NCBI GenBank assembly: GCA_903900155.1 | Contig: CAIUMD010000007.1 | Location: 1-64,000, forward strand | Direction of reading: 5' to 3' | Length of the DNA: 64,000 nucleotides | Source of the DNA: an uncultured Caulobacterales bacterium | Lineage (GTDB): Bacteria; Pseudomonadota; Alphaproteobacteria; Caulobacterales; Caulobacteraceae | Shown: positions 47,517-57,772 of the stretch, in pieces | Numbering within the stretch: the first letter of the stretch is position 1 | How the letters are laid out: each line of letters starts with the position of its first letter | Made by a program: the position numbers and the translations under genes | The notes under the pieces: generated by a model | Told to the model about the DNA's origin: nothing | Database searches by the model: none | What the model saw: only the letters and a program-made list of their open reading frames with translations

Positions 47517-48358
47517 CAGGGCCGCCCCTGCGGATCGACCCCCAGCACGAAGAGGCCCAGATCGTCGGCGCAGGCGATCACCGCCTCGCGGTCGACCACC
47601 AGCAGGCGGCCGGTTTCGCCGACCACGCCAGCCAGGCCCGCGCGGGCGGCGCGCTGGAGGGTGGCCACACCGATGGTGGGCAGGTCGACCTTGGTCTCCT
47701 GGATCGGCTTGGGCGCCTTGGCCAGCACGCCCTTGGGACGCTCGGCCGAGCCGCGGATGGCCCCTGGCAGCTGCTCCACGCGGCGCAGCATGGCGTCGGT
47801 GCCTTCCTGGGCCTCGACGGCCAGGACCAGGCCGTCGCAGACCACGGCGCCCTGCCCGACGTCCAGCCGGCCGATCTCGCGGGCGACATGCAGGGCCTTG
47901 TCGATATCGGCCATCTGCTCGGGCTTAGGGGTGTGCTTGCCCAAGCGACCGCGCGGCAGGGTCATCTCGCCCATCACCTCGTGAGCGCCCTCGATCTCGA
48001 AACCCTCCTTCTCGAATTCGTCCAGCACCCGGCGCAACAGGGCGTCGTCGCCCTTGCGCGCGGCGACGATCAGGCTGGGCAGCACCTTCACGCCCCGGGC
48101 GTCAGGCAACAGCTTCGAGAAATCGGGACGATTGACGTTGCCGGCGAAGCAGACGACCTCGCAGCCCTCGGCTCGCAGCGCCTTGAACACCTTGCCGAAC
48201 TCGCCGATGCCGACCTCGATGCCGGCATGGCGCGACAGGGTCGGCTCGGCAAAGCCACGCAAGCGCATGACGGCGAAGGCGCGTCCGGCGGCCTCGCAAT
48301 GGGCCGCCAGTTCGACGGGAAGCGACCCGCCGCCGGCGATCAGACCCAGCTTGCGCAT
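47516..48358 (-). CDS. lpxI: UDP-2,3-diacylglucosamine pyrophosphatase, LpxI type
   Basis: It cleaves UDP-2,3-diacylglucosamine to lipid X and UMP; this LpxI class was characterised in Caulobacter, which lacks LpxH. The 280-residue DUF1009 protein has LGLIAGGGSLPVELA at the N-terminus, VCFAGNVNRPDFSKL, AHEVMGEMTLPRGRLGKH and DGLVLAVEAQEGTDAML, with LPTIGVATLQRAARAGLAGV near the C-terminus. It sits between lpxA (9 bp) and lpxB (1-bp overlap). Confidence 0.95.
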   Translation of the reverse strand: MRKLGLIAGGGSLPVELAAHCEAAGRAFAVMRLRGFAEPTLSRHAGIEVGIGEFGKVFKALRAEGCEVVCFAGNVNRPDFSKLLPDARGVKVLPSLIVAARKGDDALLRRVLDEFEKEGFEIEGAHEVMGEMTLPRGRLGKHTPKPEQMADIDKALHVAREIGRLDVGQGAVVCDGLVLAVEAQEGTDAMLRRVEQLPGAIRGSAERPKGVLAKAPKPIQETKVDLPTIGVATLQRAARAGLAGVVGETGRLLVVDREAVIACADDLGLFVLGVDPQGRP

Positions 48359-48367
48359 CCCTCTACC

Positions 48368-49159
48368 CTAGATTTCCCGCTCGGGCAGGCAGAGCGGGCG
48401 GTTGGCGTCAGCGCGGATGAAGTCGACAATCTCCATGACTTCCGGATTGCCGGCATGGATCTCGGCCACGTCGTCCAGGCGCTCCTGGAAGGTGCCTTCG
48501 TCGGCGAACATCAGGCGGTAGGCGGCGCGCAGGGCGTTGATCGTCTCGCGCGAGAAGCCCCGACGCTTGAGGCCGACCAGGTTCAGGCCCTCGAGATGGG
48601 CGTGGTTGCCCCAGACCGAGCCGTACGGGATGACGTCCTTGGTCACCGCGGCCAGGCCGCCGATGAAGCTGTAGCGGCCGATGCGCGAGAACTGGTGCGC
48701 GGCGGCCAGGCCGCCCATGAACACATAGTCGCCGATCGACACGTGGCCGCCCAGGGTCGCGCCCTTGGCCAGCACCACGAAGTCGCCGACGATGCAGTCG
48801 TGGGCCACGTGCGAGCCGACCATGTAGAGGCCGTCCGAGCCGATCGTGGTCACGCCGCGGCCCGAGGCCGTGCCGGTGTGCATGGTCACGTGCTCGCGGA
48901 TGATGTTGCGCGGACCGATCAAGAGCTCGGTCTTCTCGCCCTTGTGGCCCAGGTGCTGGGGCGGACCGCCCAGATTGGCGAACGGATGGACGACGCAGTT
49001 CTCGCCCAGGGTCGTCGCGCCTTCCACCACCACGTGCGACAGCAGGCGCACGCCGGCTTCCAGGGTCACGTCGGGACCGACGATGCTGTAGGGCCCGATC
49101 TGGACGTCCGCGGCGATCTTGGCCTCGGGGGCGACGATGGCGGTGGGATGGATCGTCAT
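48368..49159 (-). CDS. lpxA: UDP-N-acetylglucosamine O-acyltransferase
   Basis: It performs the first step of lipid A synthesis. The 263-residue left-handed beta-helix protein starts [15 protein letters not shown] at ATG 49157-49159, overlapping the fabZ stop by 4 bp (ATGA). The catalytic His lies in [16 protein letters not shown], and [19 protein letters not shown] is the typical C-terminal region. The open frame continues upstream in the fabZ shadow and is not used. Confidence 0.96.
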   Translation of the reverse strand: MTIHPTAIVAPEAKIAADVQIGPYSIVGPDVTLEAGVRLLSHVVVEGATTLGENCVVHPFANLGGPPQHLGHKGEKTELLIGPRNIIREHVTMHTGTASGRGVTTIGSDGLYMVGSHVAHDCIVGDFVVLAKGATLGGHVSIGDYVFMGGLAAAHQFSRIGRYSFIGGLAAVTKDVIPYGSVWGNHAHLEGLNLVGLKRRGFSRETINALRAAYRLMFADEGTFQERLDDVAEIHAGNPEVMEIVDFIRADANRPLCLPEREI

Positions 49160-49635
49160 GCCTTGGGGCCCGTCTCGACGACCATGGCGGCGAACTCGAC
49201 CTCGGCGGCGACCTTGTCGCCGACCTTGGCCACGCCCTTGAACTTGAAGATCGAGGAGCGGGCGCGCAGCACCTCGACTTCCATGCGGATCACGTCGCCG
49301 GGACGCACGGGCGTGCGGAAGCGGGCGTTGTCGACCGACATGAAGAAGATGGTCTTGCCCTCGGTGTCGACCTCCAGGCTTTTGCTCATCAGCACCGCGC
49401 CCGTCTGCGCCAGGGCCTCGATGATCAGCACGCCAGGCATCACCGGATTGCCCGGGAAGTGGCCCTGGAAGAAGGGTTCGTTGACCGTCACGCACTTGAT
49501 GCCGACGATCGACTTGTGGGCCTGGTAATCCTCGGCGCGATCGACCAGCAGGAACGGATAGCGGTGCGGGATGCGCGCCAGGATCTCGGCGATATCGATG
49601 TCGGTCCGCACCGTTTGCTCGGTGTTCTCGGTCAT
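49156..49635 (-). CDS. fabZ: 3-hydroxyacyl-ACP dehydratase
   Basis: It dehydrates 3-hydroxyacyl-ACP, competing with LpxA and LpxD for substrate, which explains its place in the lpx cluster. The 159-residue hotdog-fold enzyme has [16 protein letters not shown], the catalytic His and Glu in [26 protein letters not shown] (as [13 protein letters not shown] and [11 protein letters not shown]). The start is ATG 49633-49635, two bases past lpxD; the longer frame would overlap lpxD. Confidence 0.96.
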   Translation of the reverse strand: MTENTEQTVRTDIDIAEILARIPHRYPFLLVDRAEDYQAHKSIVGIKCVTVNEPFFQGHFPGNPVMPGVLIIEALAQTGAVLMSKSLEVDTEGKTIFFMSVDNARFRTPVRPGDVIRMEVEVLRARSSIFKFKGVAKVGDKVAAEVEFAAMVVETGPKA

Positions 49636-49637
49636 TG

Positions 49638-50654
49638 TCAGCCCTTCGTCCCTCGGCCGCCCGCCATGCGCGACAGCCATGCGGTCTCCCGAAGCCACCG
49701 CTTGAGCGGCCGCGCCGGGAATCCCGTCCAAGTTTCACCTTCCGGCACGTCCTTGAACACCGAGGCGGCCGCCCCGATGCTCGCGCCCGAGCCGATGTTC
49801 AAGTGGTCAGCGACGCCGGCCTTGCCGCCAAATGCGACGCCGTCGCCGACGACCGTACTGCCCGACAGCCCCGTATAGGCCGCCAGCACGCAATTGCGTC
49901 CTACACGGACGTTGTGCGCGACATGCGTCAGGTTGTCGATCTTGGTGTTCTCACCGATCGTCGTGTCGGCGAACGCGCCGCGGTCGACGCAGCTGTTGGC
50001 GCCGATGGTGACGTTGTCCTGGATCACCACGCGCCCCAGCTGGGGCATGTCGACCATGCCGCGCGGTCCGGCGGCGGCGCCAAAGCCCGCCTCGCCCAGC
50101 ACCGCGCCGGCCGAGATCGATACGCGGTCGCCCAGCAAGGCAAAGCCGATCACGGCGTTGGCGCCGATCACGCAGTCGCGGCCGATCAGAACGCCCGGAC
50201 CAATGGCGGCCCCGGGGCCGATCCGCGTGCCGCGCCCAAGGCGAGCGCCCTGCCCGATCGTCACGTTCGGCGACAGCAGGACCCCGTCCTCCAGCTCTGC
50301 CTCGGGATGGATGGCGGCGGCGCCTTCATGCCGGCGCGGCGCATGCAAGCGTCCGACGGCGGCGGCCCAGGCGGCCTGCGGATGCCTGGTGACCAGGGCG
50401 GCGCAGGACGCGGGCAGGAAATCCTGGTGTTCCGGACGCACAAAACAGGCGCCGGCCCGGGTGGCCCCGGCGGCGTCCTTGCGCTTGGCGTCGGAGAAAA
50501 AGGTGATCGCCTGCGCGTCGGCCGCATCAAGCGGCGCGGCATGGACGATCATGCGGTCGCCAGCGCCCGCGTCCGCCAGTTCAGCGGCGCCGGCCCGGGC
50601 CAACTCGGAAAGCGACGCCGGACCCGGGCTATCGAAGAAACGCGGGTCCGGCAT
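49638..50654 (-). CDS. lpxD: UDP-3-O-acylglucosamine N-acyltransferase
   Basis: It adds the N-linked acyl chain in lipid A synthesis. Of 338 residues, an N-terminal domain (about 1-100) recognises the nucleotide sugar and hexapeptide repeats follow. The catalytic His is probably in [34 protein letters not shown] and [20 protein letters not shown] are family-typical. The gene lies between skp (54 bp) and fabZ (2 bp). Confidence 0.95.
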   Translation of the reverse strand: MPDPRFFDSPGPASLSELARAGAAELADAGAGDRMIVHAAPLDAADAQAITFFSDAKRKDAAGATRAGACFVRPEHQDFLPASCAALVTRHPQAAWAAAVGRLHAPRRHEGAAAIHPEAELEDGVLLSPNVTIGQGARLGRGTRIGPGAAIGPGVLIGRDCVIGANAVIGFALLGDRVSISAGAVLGEAGFGAAAGPRGMVDMPQLGRVVIQDNVTIGANSCVDRGAFADTTIGENTKIDNLTHVAHNVRVGRNCVLAAYTGLSGSTVVGDGVAFGGKAGVADHLNIGSGASIGAAASVFKDVPEGETWTGFPARPLKRWLRETAWLSRMAGGRGTKG

Positions 50655-50708
50655 GGCTCCTCACGGCAAAAACGTTCCCCTTAGGTAAACCCAAGGGAGA
50701 CGATTCGC

Positions 50709-51347
50709 TTATTTATTGGACGGCTGCAGAGCGGCGGCGCCCGGGACCTGCTGGTCCAGACGTTCGCGGTCGAAGGTCAGCGTCTTGATGCGGGCGTCCA
50801 GAGCGGTCACCACGGCGCTGGTGATGTCCATGGCCGGATTGGCCAGCATCACGGATTCGCGGTCGAACAGGATGCTGCACTTGGCGGCCTGGTAGGCCTG
50901 CTTGATCGGCGTGTCCATCTCTTGATAGACGCGCGCGAGGGCCTTCTGCTCGGTGGCTTCCACTTCACGCTGGCGCAGTTGGCCCTTGCGTTGCCAGGCG
51001 TTGGCCTTGACCTGCAGGGCGGCGGCTTGCTGCTCCAGGGCGTCTTGAGCCGTGGTCGCCTTCTTGGCGTCCAAAGCCTTGCCTTCATTTTCCAGGGCCG
51101 TGCGCTCACCGCCCAACTCGGCGTTGACCTGCTGGGTGATGGTTTGCAGGCGCGCGGTGACGGCCTTGCCGACCTGCGAGCCGCCAACGACGCTCGGGGT
51201 CGACAGGATGCAGACGCCCGGCAGGGCCGGACCGTGCGAGATGGCCGCAGCGGCCGGCGCGGCGGCGGGAGCCGTCTGGGCCGAAGCGCTGGTCGCGATA
51301 GCGAGGGCGACGACGCTGGACGCGGCCGCGGACAGGAACTTGGACAT
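50709..51347 (-). CDS. skp: OmpH/Skp-family periplasmic chaperone
   Basis: It is predicted to hold unfolded outer membrane proteins for BamA. The 212-residue protein has a signal peptide ending near ATSASAQT, an Ala-rich linker, then VCILSTPSVVGGSQVGKAV and a long coiled-coil helix pair (about 75-160, for example ALENEGKALDAKKATTAQDA) of Skp type. It is longer and more Ala-rich than E. coli Skp. It starts 2 bp past bamA, its functional partner. Confidence 0.87.
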   Translation of the reverse strand: MSKFLSAAASSVVALAIATSASAQTAPAAAPAAAAISHGPALPGVCILSTPSVVGGSQVGKAVTARLQTITQQVNAELGGERTALENEGKALDAKKATTAQDALEQQAAALQVKANAWQRKGQLRQREVEATEQKALARVYQEMDTPIKQAYQAAKCSILFDRESVMLANPAMDITSAVVTALDARIKTLTFDRERLDQQVPGAAALQPSNK

Positions 51348-51349
51348 GT

Positions 51350-53701
51350 TTATTGGAACCTTGTGGAGGTGGAGAACCGGAACGTTTCGGTTCGGTCGTA
51401 GACTTCCTTGGCCAAAATGCGGCTGATATCGAATCGAATGGGGCCCATGGGCGATTTCCAGTCAATCGAGATACCGGCCGAGGCACGCAGGCCAAGGTTG
51501 TCCTTGATGTTCGGATTGAAGACGCCGGGCGACCTCTGGCGATCCGCATCATCCAGCAGACCCGCCGTACCCACATCGCTGAACAGCGAGGCCCTGATGC
51601 CGTATTGTTCAGGCAGGAAGGTCGGAAGCGTCAACTCGAAGGTGCTGATGGCGTACAGCTTCGCGCCCATCGAGTTATAGGTGTTCGAGACGTCGCGCGG
51701 ACCGATGCCGGCGATCTCGAAGCCGCGGAACGAGGTGCCGCCACGATAGAAGCGGTCGTTGATGCGAACGTTGTCGCCACCCAAGCCCTCAATATAACCG
51801 AACGAACCGGTGGCGCTGAACACGAGGCCCTTGGTGAAGCCCCAGTACCAACCGGCGTCGGCTTCGGTCTTGAGGTACTTCACGTCGCCGCCGATGCCGG
51901 CCAGGTCCTGGTTCAGGTCGGCGAACCAGCCGCGGGTCGGATTGATCGGGTCGTTGCGCTTGTCGATGCGCAGGCCGTAGCCGATCAGCGACGTAATGTA
52001 GGCGCCGCGCTGCAGGCAGAGGATCTGCGACACCGAGCCGCTGCTGCAAAGGCTGTCGGCCACGCTCACGTTGTCCTGGCGGATCGTGTAGCGCAGGCTC
52101 ATCGAAGAATTGTTGGTGAGCGGGAAGCCGAGGCGGATATCGCCGCCGACCGACTTGGTGTCGTAGGCCGCATAGCGCGAGAGGTCGTAGCGGAAGGTGT
52201 ACAGGTTGACGCCGGCTACGAGGTTGCGGCCAAGGAAGCGCGGCTCGCTGAAGCCGAGATCGATCTGCTGACGCAGCGAGCCCACCGAGGCGCGGGCGCG
52301 CAGGTTCTGGCCTCGACCGCGGAAGTTTCGCTCGGTGATGCCGACGTCCAGCACCAACCTGTCGATCGAGCTGTAGCCGGCGCTGAACGACAGTTCGCCC
52401 GTCGGCTGCTCCTCGACCCTGACCCGCAGGCTGGTGCGGTCCGGAGCCGAGCCCGGTGCGTCCTGGATATCCACTTCCTTGAAGAAGCCCAGGCGGCGGA
52501 TGTTGTTCTTCGAGCGGTCGACCAGAACGCGGTTGTAGGCGTCGCCTTCGGCCACTTCCAGCTCGCGGCGCAGGACGTAATCCAGCGTGCGGGTGTTGCC
52601 GACGATGTCGATGCGATCGACATAGACGCGCGGGCCTTCACGGACCTGGAACACGACGTCGACGGTCTTGGTTTCGCGGTTGGGCACGTAGCGCGGGCGC
52701 ACGTCCACGAAGGCGAAGCCGGCGGCGCCCGCCGCAAAGGTCAGGGCGTCGGTGGCCTGCTCGATCTTCTCGTCTTCGTACAGTTGACCGGCGCGGATCG
52801 GCAGGATCTGGGCCAGCAGGTTGCCGTCCAGCTTCTTCAGTTCCGTTTCGACGGTCACCTTGCCGAACTTGTACTTCGGACCCTCTTCCAGGGTGTAGGT
52901 GACGGCGAAGCCATTCTTGTCCGGGGCCAGTTCGGCCACCGACGATACGACGCGGAAATCGAAGAAGCCACGGTTGCGGTAGTGCTTGCGCAGTTGCTCG
53001 CGGTCGTACTCGATCCGGTCAGGGTCGTAGTTGTCGTTGCTGGTCAGGATCTTGTACCAGCGGCTTTCCTTGGTGACGACCACGTCGCGCAGGTCGTTGT
53101 CCGAGTACTCGGCGTTGCCCAGAAAGTTGATGCCCAGCACGCCGCTCTTGGCGCCTTCGGCGATCTCGAACACCAGGTCGACGCGCTTTTGCGGCAGCTC
53201 GACCACCTTGGGCGTCACGGTCGCCGAGATGCGGCCCGAGCGGCGGTACAGCTCGATGATGCGCTGGACGTCCGCCTGAACCTTGGCGCGGGTGAAAATG
53301 CCGCGCGGACGGATCTGTACTTCGTCCTTCAGCTTGTCTTCCTTGAGGGACGAGTTCCCTTCGAAGACCACCTGGTTGATGATCGGGTTCTCGACGACCT
53401 TCACGATCAGCTCGCCGCCCTGCATCTCGATCTTCACGTCGGCGAACAGGTCGGTGCGGGCCAGGGTCTTCAGCGCCAGGTCGAGGCGCTGGCTGTCGAC
53501 CGTGTCGCCCGGCTGGATCGGCAGATAAGACAGAACCGTGCCCTGCTCGATGCGCTCGTTGCCTTGCACGACGATGCGCTGGACCACCCCGGTCTGGGCG
53601 GACTGCGCAAAGGCCTGATGCGGAGCCACCAGGGCCGTCGAGCCGAGGAGCAGCGCCATACCCGTGGCGAACGCGGCGCTGTGGGCGCGAAGTTTGTTCA
53701 T
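51350..53701 (-). CDS. bamA: Outer membrane protein assembly factor BamA
   Basis: It inserts beta-barrel proteins into the outer membrane. From ATG 53699-53701 the protein is 783 residues; ATG 53711-53713 would add four. A signal peptide ends near HQAFAQS. Five POTRA domains (about 30-420) start VVQRIVVQGNERIEQGTV. The barrel carries the Omp85 signature RGFEIAGIGPRD region (SFRGFEIAGIGPRD). The C-terminus ends TSTRFQ, with Phe penultimate rather than last. It is flanked by mmpA and skp. Confidence 0.95.
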   Translation of the reverse strand: MNKLRAHSAAFATGMALLLGSTALVAPHQAFAQSAQTGVVQRIVVQGNERIEQGTVLSYLPIQPGDTVDSQRLDLALKTLARTDLFADVKIEMQGGELIVKVVENPIINQVVFEGNSSLKEDKLKDEVQIRPRGIFTRAKVQADVQRIIELYRRSGRISATVTPKVVELPQKRVDLVFEIAEGAKSGVLGINFLGNAEYSDNDLRDVVVTKESRWYKILTSNDNYDPDRIEYDREQLRKHYRNRGFFDFRVVSSVAELAPDKNGFAVTYTLEEGPKYKFGKVTVETELKKLDGNLLAQILPIRAGQLYEDEKIEQATDALTFAAGAAGFAFVDVRPRYVPNRETKTVDVVFQVREGPRVYVDRIDIVGNTRTLDYVLRRELEVAEGDAYNRVLVDRSKNNIRRLGFFKEVDIQDAPGSAPDRTSLRVRVEEQPTGELSFSAGYSSIDRLVLDVGITERNFRGRGQNLRARASVGSLRQQIDLGFSEPRFLGRNLVAGVNLYTFRYDLSRYAAYDTKSVGGDIRLGFPLTNNSSMSLRYTIRQDNVSVADSLCSSGSVSQILCLQRGAYITSLIGYGLRIDKRNDPINPTRGWFADLNQDLAGIGGDVKYLKTEADAGWYWGFTKGLVFSATGSFGYIEGLGGDNVRINDRFYRGGTSFRGFEIAGIGPRDVSNTYNSMGAKLYAISTFELTLPTFLPEQYGIRASLFSDVGTAGLLDDADRQRSPGVFNPNIKDNLGLRASAGISIDWKSPMGPIRFDISRILAKEVYDRTETFRFSTSTRFQ

Positions 53702-53733
53702 GTGACCAATCATGGACGGAGGGCGAGCGCAGT

Positions 53734-54930
53734 TCACGTGAACAGGCCGCCGATGAATTTGAACACGTCGTAGCGGTTGAGGTCGTTCCACGCCGCGAAC
53801 AGCATGAAACCCAGGATCAACGCAAGCCCCGCGCGGAAGCCGGCGGCCTGGAAATCCGCCCGCAGGGGCCGTTTGGCGATGGCCTCATAGGCGTACATCA
53901 GGAGATGGCCGCCATCGAGAACCGGGATCGGCAGCAGATTCATGAAGCCGATGCTGACCGACAGGCTGGCGATCAGCAGCATCGACGAGATGAAGACCCG
54001 CAGGGCCATGGTGGCCGCGTCGGGCGCGCCCTGCGCCGAAGCCTTGGTGACCGCGCCGGCCGTGTGGCCGATGCCGATCAGGCCGCTGATCTGGTCGGCG
54101 GGCAACTGACCGGTGACGAGGCGGCCCAGATAGAAGCCGATCGTCTTGATCATGCCCCACACCTCGACCGTGGCGTCGGGAATGGCCGACAGGACGCTGG
54201 AGCGCTTGAACTGAGTGACGCCGGCGTTCTCGATGCCCAACTGGCCGGTCTTCATGCGGCCGGTGATCTTGTCGTTGATCTCAACGAGGCGCGGCGTGGC
54301 GGTCAGCTGGACCTGCTGCTGGCCACGCGTGACCGTGAACTTGATCGGCAGGTTGGCGCGCAGCGAGACATAGCCCTGCAGGTCCTGGAAGGTTCCGATC
54401 TTGCGGCCGTCGGCGGCGACGATCACGTCGCCTTTCTTAAAACCCGCAACCTGGGCCGCGCCACCGGGCACGACGCCGTTGACGGTAGCCGCTCGCTGCG
54501 GCGTGCCGACCATCACCAGGAAGACGGCCATGATCAGGATGGCGAGGATGAAGTTCGAGATCGGACCGGCCGCGGCGATGATCGCCCGCTGCCAGACCGG
54601 CTTGAAATGGAAGTACTTGGCGACGCCCGCTTCGCCTTCGCGGCGCACGATCGACTCTCGCATGGCGTCCAGATTGTCCTGGTCGGGTACGCTGGCGGCG
54701 TTCTCGTCGCCCGAGAAGCGCACATAGCCGCCCAGCGGGATCGAGGCGATCCGCCACTCGACGCCCCGCTTGTCGCGCCAGGAAAACAGCGGCGGGCCGA
54801 AACCCAGCGAGAAGCAGTCGATCGCCACGCCGCAGGCGCGCGCGGCCCAATAGTGCCCCAGTTCGTGGATGGTCACCACGACGGACAGCACGAAGACCGT
54901 GGACAGGATGAAGATCAAAACGTCGGTCAT
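53734..54930 (-). CDS. mmpA: RseP-type intramembrane metalloprotease (MmpA)
   Basis: This site-2 protease cleaves membrane proteins within the bilayer; the Caulobacter orthologue MmpA releases PodJ at the cell pole. The 398-residue protein has HELGH near residue 22 in TM1, a PDZ domain (about 125-205, VNGVVPGGAAQVAGFKKGDV), and the second active-site motif NLLPIPVLDGGHLLMY near 345. Only one PDZ domain is obvious, whereas E. coli RseP has two. It lies between dxr and bamA, the conserved order. Confidence 0.93.
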   Translation of the reverse strand: MTDVLIFILSTVFVLSVVVTIHELGHYWAARACGVAIDCFSLGFGPPLFSWRDKRGVEWRIASIPLGGYVRFSGDENAASVPDQDNLDAMRESIVRREGEAGVAKYFHFKPVWQRAIIAAAGPISNFILAILIMAVFLVMVGTPQRAATVNGVVPGGAAQVAGFKKGDVIVAADGRKIGTFQDLQGYVSLRANLPIKFTVTRGQQQVQLTATPRLVEINDKITGRMKTGQLGIENAGVTQFKRSSVLSAIPDATVEVWGMIKTIGFYLGRLVTGQLPADQISGLIGIGHTAGAVTKASAQGAPDAATMALRVFISSMLLIASLSVSIGFMNLLPIPVLDGGHLLMYAYEAIAKRPLRADFQAAGFRAGLALILGFMLFAAWNDLNRYDVFKFIGGLFT

Positions 54931-54950
54931 GAGATGGCCGGTCCCCCGGG

Positions 54951-56153
54951 TCAGCGCCCGCGATGCTTTTGCGCGACAACCTCGGCCGCAATGCGGCGAG
55001 CGCTGGCGTCAATCATCATCGCGTTCTCGACCGCGTCGTCATTATCCGTGACGGATAGTGCGCCAAAACTGTTCATACGCTCGAGGGTCCCCGCCACCGA
55101 GGCGGCAATATCGAGAAACCCGATACGCCGGTCAAGGAAGGCCGCCACGGCGACCTCATTGGCGGCATTCATAGCGGCTGGCGCGGCCCCCGCCAGACGA
55201 AGCGCCTCACGGGCGATCGCGATCGACGGGAAGCGGTCCAGGTCCGGCGATTCGAAGGTCAGCTGGCCGTAGGCGGCCAGGTCCAGTCGCTTGGCGGGCC
55301 AAGGCAGGCGGTCGGGCCAGGCGAAGGCGCAGGCGATCGGCGGGCGCATGTCGGGCGCGCCCAGCTGGGCCAGGGTCGAGCCGTCGGCGTATTCCACCAG
55401 GCTATGGATCACGGACTGGGGATGGATCACGACGTCGACGCGGTCTTCCGGCGTTCCGAACAGGTACGAGGCTTCGATCATCTCGAGCCCCTTGTTCATC
55501 ATCGTCGCGGAATCGACCGAAATCTTGGCGCCCATCGACCAGTTGGGATGGGCGATGGCCTGTTCCGGGGTCGCTGCGGCCATCGCGGCCTTGTCCCAGG
55601 TCCGGAACGGACCGCCCGAGGCGGTCAGGATCAGGCGCGCCACCCTGTGGGCGCAGTCGGGCTGCAGCACCTGGAATATTGCGGAATGTTCGGAATCGAC
55701 CGGAATCACCGAGCCGCCCGCCGCCTTGGCGATCGCGAGCAAGGCGGGGCCCGCGCAAACGAGGCTTTCCTTGTTGGCCAGGGCGATCACGGCGCCGGTG
55801 CGCGCAGCGGCCAGGGTGGGCGCCAGGCCGGCCGCGCCGACAATGGCCGACATCACCCAGTCCGCGCCCATGGCGGCGGCCTCGATGATCGCCGTCGCGC
55901 CGGCGGCGGCGCGCACGCCGGTTCCGGCCAGGCCCTCCTTCAGCTGCTGGAGCTTGGTCTCGTCCTCGATGACCGCGACCTGCGGCCGCCAACGCAGGGC
56001 CTGCTCGACCAGGCGCTCGACATTGCGCCCCGCCGTCAGGGCCAGGATGTCAACCTCGACGCCGGATTCTTCGAAGAGGCTGAGGGTGGAAAGGCCGATC
56101 GATCCGGTCGAGCCCAGCACCACCACCTTACGAGGATAGGTCAATGGGCCCAT
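54951..56153 (-). CDS. dxr: 1-deoxy-D-xylulose-5-phosphate reductoisomerase
   Basis: It makes MEP, the committed step of isoprenoid synthesis, supplying UppS next door. The 400-residue protein has the NADPH-binding [12 protein letters not shown] at residue 12, [14 protein letters not shown], the metal-binding [23 protein letters not shown], and [21 protein letters not shown] as [16 protein letters not shown]. Its 5' end overlaps the cdsA stop by 13 bp. Confidence 0.96.
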   Translation of the reverse strand: MGPLTYPRKVVVLGSTGSIGLSTLSLFEESGVEVDILALTAGRNVERLVEQALRWRPQVAVIEDETKLQQLKEGLAGTGVRAAAGATAIIEAAAMGADWVMSAIVGAAGLAPTLAAARTGAVIALANKESLVCAGPALLAIAKAAGGSVIPVDSEHSAIFQVLQPDCAHRVARLILTASGGPFRTWDKAAMAAATPEQAIAHPNWSMGAKISVDSATMMNKGLEMIEASYLFGTPEDRVDVVIHPQSVIHSLVEYADGSTLAQLGAPDMRPPIACAFAWPDRLPWPAKRLDLAAYGQLTFESPDLDRFPSIAIAREALRLAGAAPAAMNAANEVAVAAFLDRRIGFLDIAASVAGTLERMNSFGALSVTDNDDAVENAMMIDASARRIAAEVVAQKHRGR

Positions 56154-56968
56154 CCCACATGGTCGATCAGGCGGACGGCGGCGACCACGATCGCCGCGAA
56201 CATCAGCCCGTCGACGCGATCAAGCAGGCCGCCGTGGCCTGGAATGATATCGCCGCTGTCCTTCACGCCGAACCGGCGCTTGAGCATCGATTCCCACAGG
56301 TCGCCGGCCATGGTGGCCAGGCCGCCCAGCAGGCCGACCAGGGCCGCGGCGGGCCAGACCAGCTTCAGATGGGCGAAATGAGCCACCAGCACGGCGCCGA
56401 TCGTCGCCGCCACCAAGCCGCCGATGAAGCCCGACCAGGTCTTGTTGGGCGAGATCTGGGGCCACAGTTTGGGCCCCTTCAGCAGACTGCCGGCCACATA
56501 GGCGAAGATGTCGGCGAACCAGGTCACCACGAACAGCAGCAGCGTCCACCCCAAGCCGTCCGGCAGCGAACGGACCCAGACCAGGGCGATGACCGCCGGG
56601 GCGATATAGACGACGCCATAGGCCGCGTCGGCCCGGCGCTCGACCGCGCCACGAGCGATCAGCCCGGCCAGGAACGCGCCGGCCAGCACGACCGACCAGG
56701 CGATGAAGAACAGATGCAGGAAGGCGGCGACGACCGCGACGGCGCAGAACAGACCCACCACGCCGCCCACGGCGTTGGGCGCCTTGGGCGCGCTGATCTT
56801 GCCCCACTCACGCGCCAGCAGCGCCGTGCAGACCAGGGCCAGGGCCAGGAACCAGAGCTTGCCCAGCAGAACGGCAGCCACGACCATCGGCACGAGCACG
56901 GTGGCCGAAACCACGCGCGTCTTCAGATTGCCCCAGTTGAAGCGCTTAGCCGGCGACGGCGACGTCAT
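56141..56968 (-). CDS. cdsA: Phosphatidate cytidylyltransferase
   Basis: It makes CDP-diacylglycerol for phospholipid synthesis. Of 275 residues, about eight membrane helices are visible. The signature at the C-terminus is [21 protein letters not shown] chose ATG 56966-56968 ([16 protein letters not shown]), with GGAGGG ten bases upstream; the open frame to 57016 overlaps uppS more deeply. It overlaps uppS by 23 bp and dxr by 13 bp, consistent with a tightly coupled uppS-cdsA-dxr run. Confidence 0.92.
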   Translation of the reverse strand: MTSPSPAKRFNWGNLKTRVVSATVLVPMVVAAVLLGKLWFLALALVCTALLAREWGKISAPKAPNAVGGVVGLFCAVAVVAAFLHLFFIAWSVVLAGAFLAGLIARGAVERRADAAYGVVYIAPAVIALVWVRSLPDGLGWTLLLFVVTWFADIFAYVAGSLLKGPKLWPQISPNKTWSGFIGGLVAATIGAVLVAHFAHLKLVWPAAALVGLLGGLATMAGDLWESMLKRRFGVKDSGDIIPGHGGLLDRVDGLMFAAIVVAAVRLIDHVGWAH

Positions 56969-57722
56969 CGGCCGCGATCCCTCCATAACGTCGATCGCGA
57001 CGGCGATAGTCGGCAATGGCCGCGGCCAGGGCCTCGGGACCGTAGTCGGGCCATAGCACGTCCTGGAACACCAGCTCGGCGTAGGCGCATTCCCACAGCA
57101 GGAAGTTGGAGATGCGGCGCTCGCCGCTGGTGCGCACGATCAGGTCCGGGGCCGGCGACGAAGCGGTCGACAAGAACCGCTCGAACGTCTCCTCGGTCAG
57201 GTCCGAAGCCTTGGCCTCACCCCGCTCGACCTTCTCGGCGAAGGCCCGCGCGGCGTCGGCGATGTCGGCCTGGCCGCCGTAGTTGAAGGCCACCTGCAGG
57301 GTGAACTCGGTATTGCCGGCGGTGCGCTTTTCGGCCCGGTCGATGACCTCAGCGATGTCCGCCGACAGCCCCGTACGGCGGCCGATGATGCGGACGCGAA
57401 CGCCCGCCTTGGCCAGGCGCTCGAGGTCCGATTCGACATAGGCCTTGAGCAGGCTCATCAGCTCGGAGACCTCGTGCGCCGGCCGGCGCCAGTTCTCGGT
57501 CGAGAAGCCGAAGACCGTCAGCACGCCGACGTTCTGGCTCTGGGCGCCCTCGACGGTGCGCTTCAGGGCGTTGACGCCGGCCCGGTGACCCAGGACGCGC
57601 GGCATCCCCCGCTGCTTCGCCCAGCGGCCGTTGCCATCCATGATAATGGCCACGTGCAGACGTTGACCGGATGCGCCGTCGGCGCGTTCCGAAACGTTCT
57701 GCAGACCGGTGGTCGCCGGCAT
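56946..57722 (-). CDS. uppS: Undecaprenyl diphosphate synthase
   Basis: It makes the C55 lipid carrier for peptidoglycan and O-antigen. The protein is 258 residues. Motifs are VAIIMDGNGRWAKQRGMPR with the catalytic Asp, GHRAGVNALKRTV, LTVFGFSTENWRRP, and RTSGERRISNFLLWECAYAE (C-terminal substrate site). ATG 57720-57722 is preferred to the TTG at 57731. frr lies 50 bp upstream on the same strand. Confidence 0.95.
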   Translation of the reverse strand: MPATTGLQNVSERADGASGQRLHVAIIMDGNGRWAKQRGMPRVLGHRAGVNALKRTVEGAQSQNVGVLTVFGFSTENWRRPAHEVSELMSLLKAYVESDLERLAKAGVRVRIIGRRTGLSADIAEVIDRAEKRTAGNTEFTLQVAFNYGGQADIADAARAFAEKVERGEAKASDLTEETFERFLSTASSPAPDLIVRTSGERRISNFLLWECAYAELVFQDVLWPDYGPEALAAAIADYRRRDRRYGGIAADDVAVAG

Positions 57723-57772
57723 TGTCTTCAACCTTCCCTCGTCGCCTCCCCACTAACTCTCAAGGGAGGCGA

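Noticed and set aside
51353-53773. Plus-strand open frame of 806 residues opposite bamA
   Set aside because: It mirrors the bamA codon pattern exactly and shows no domain; a shadow of high third-position GC.
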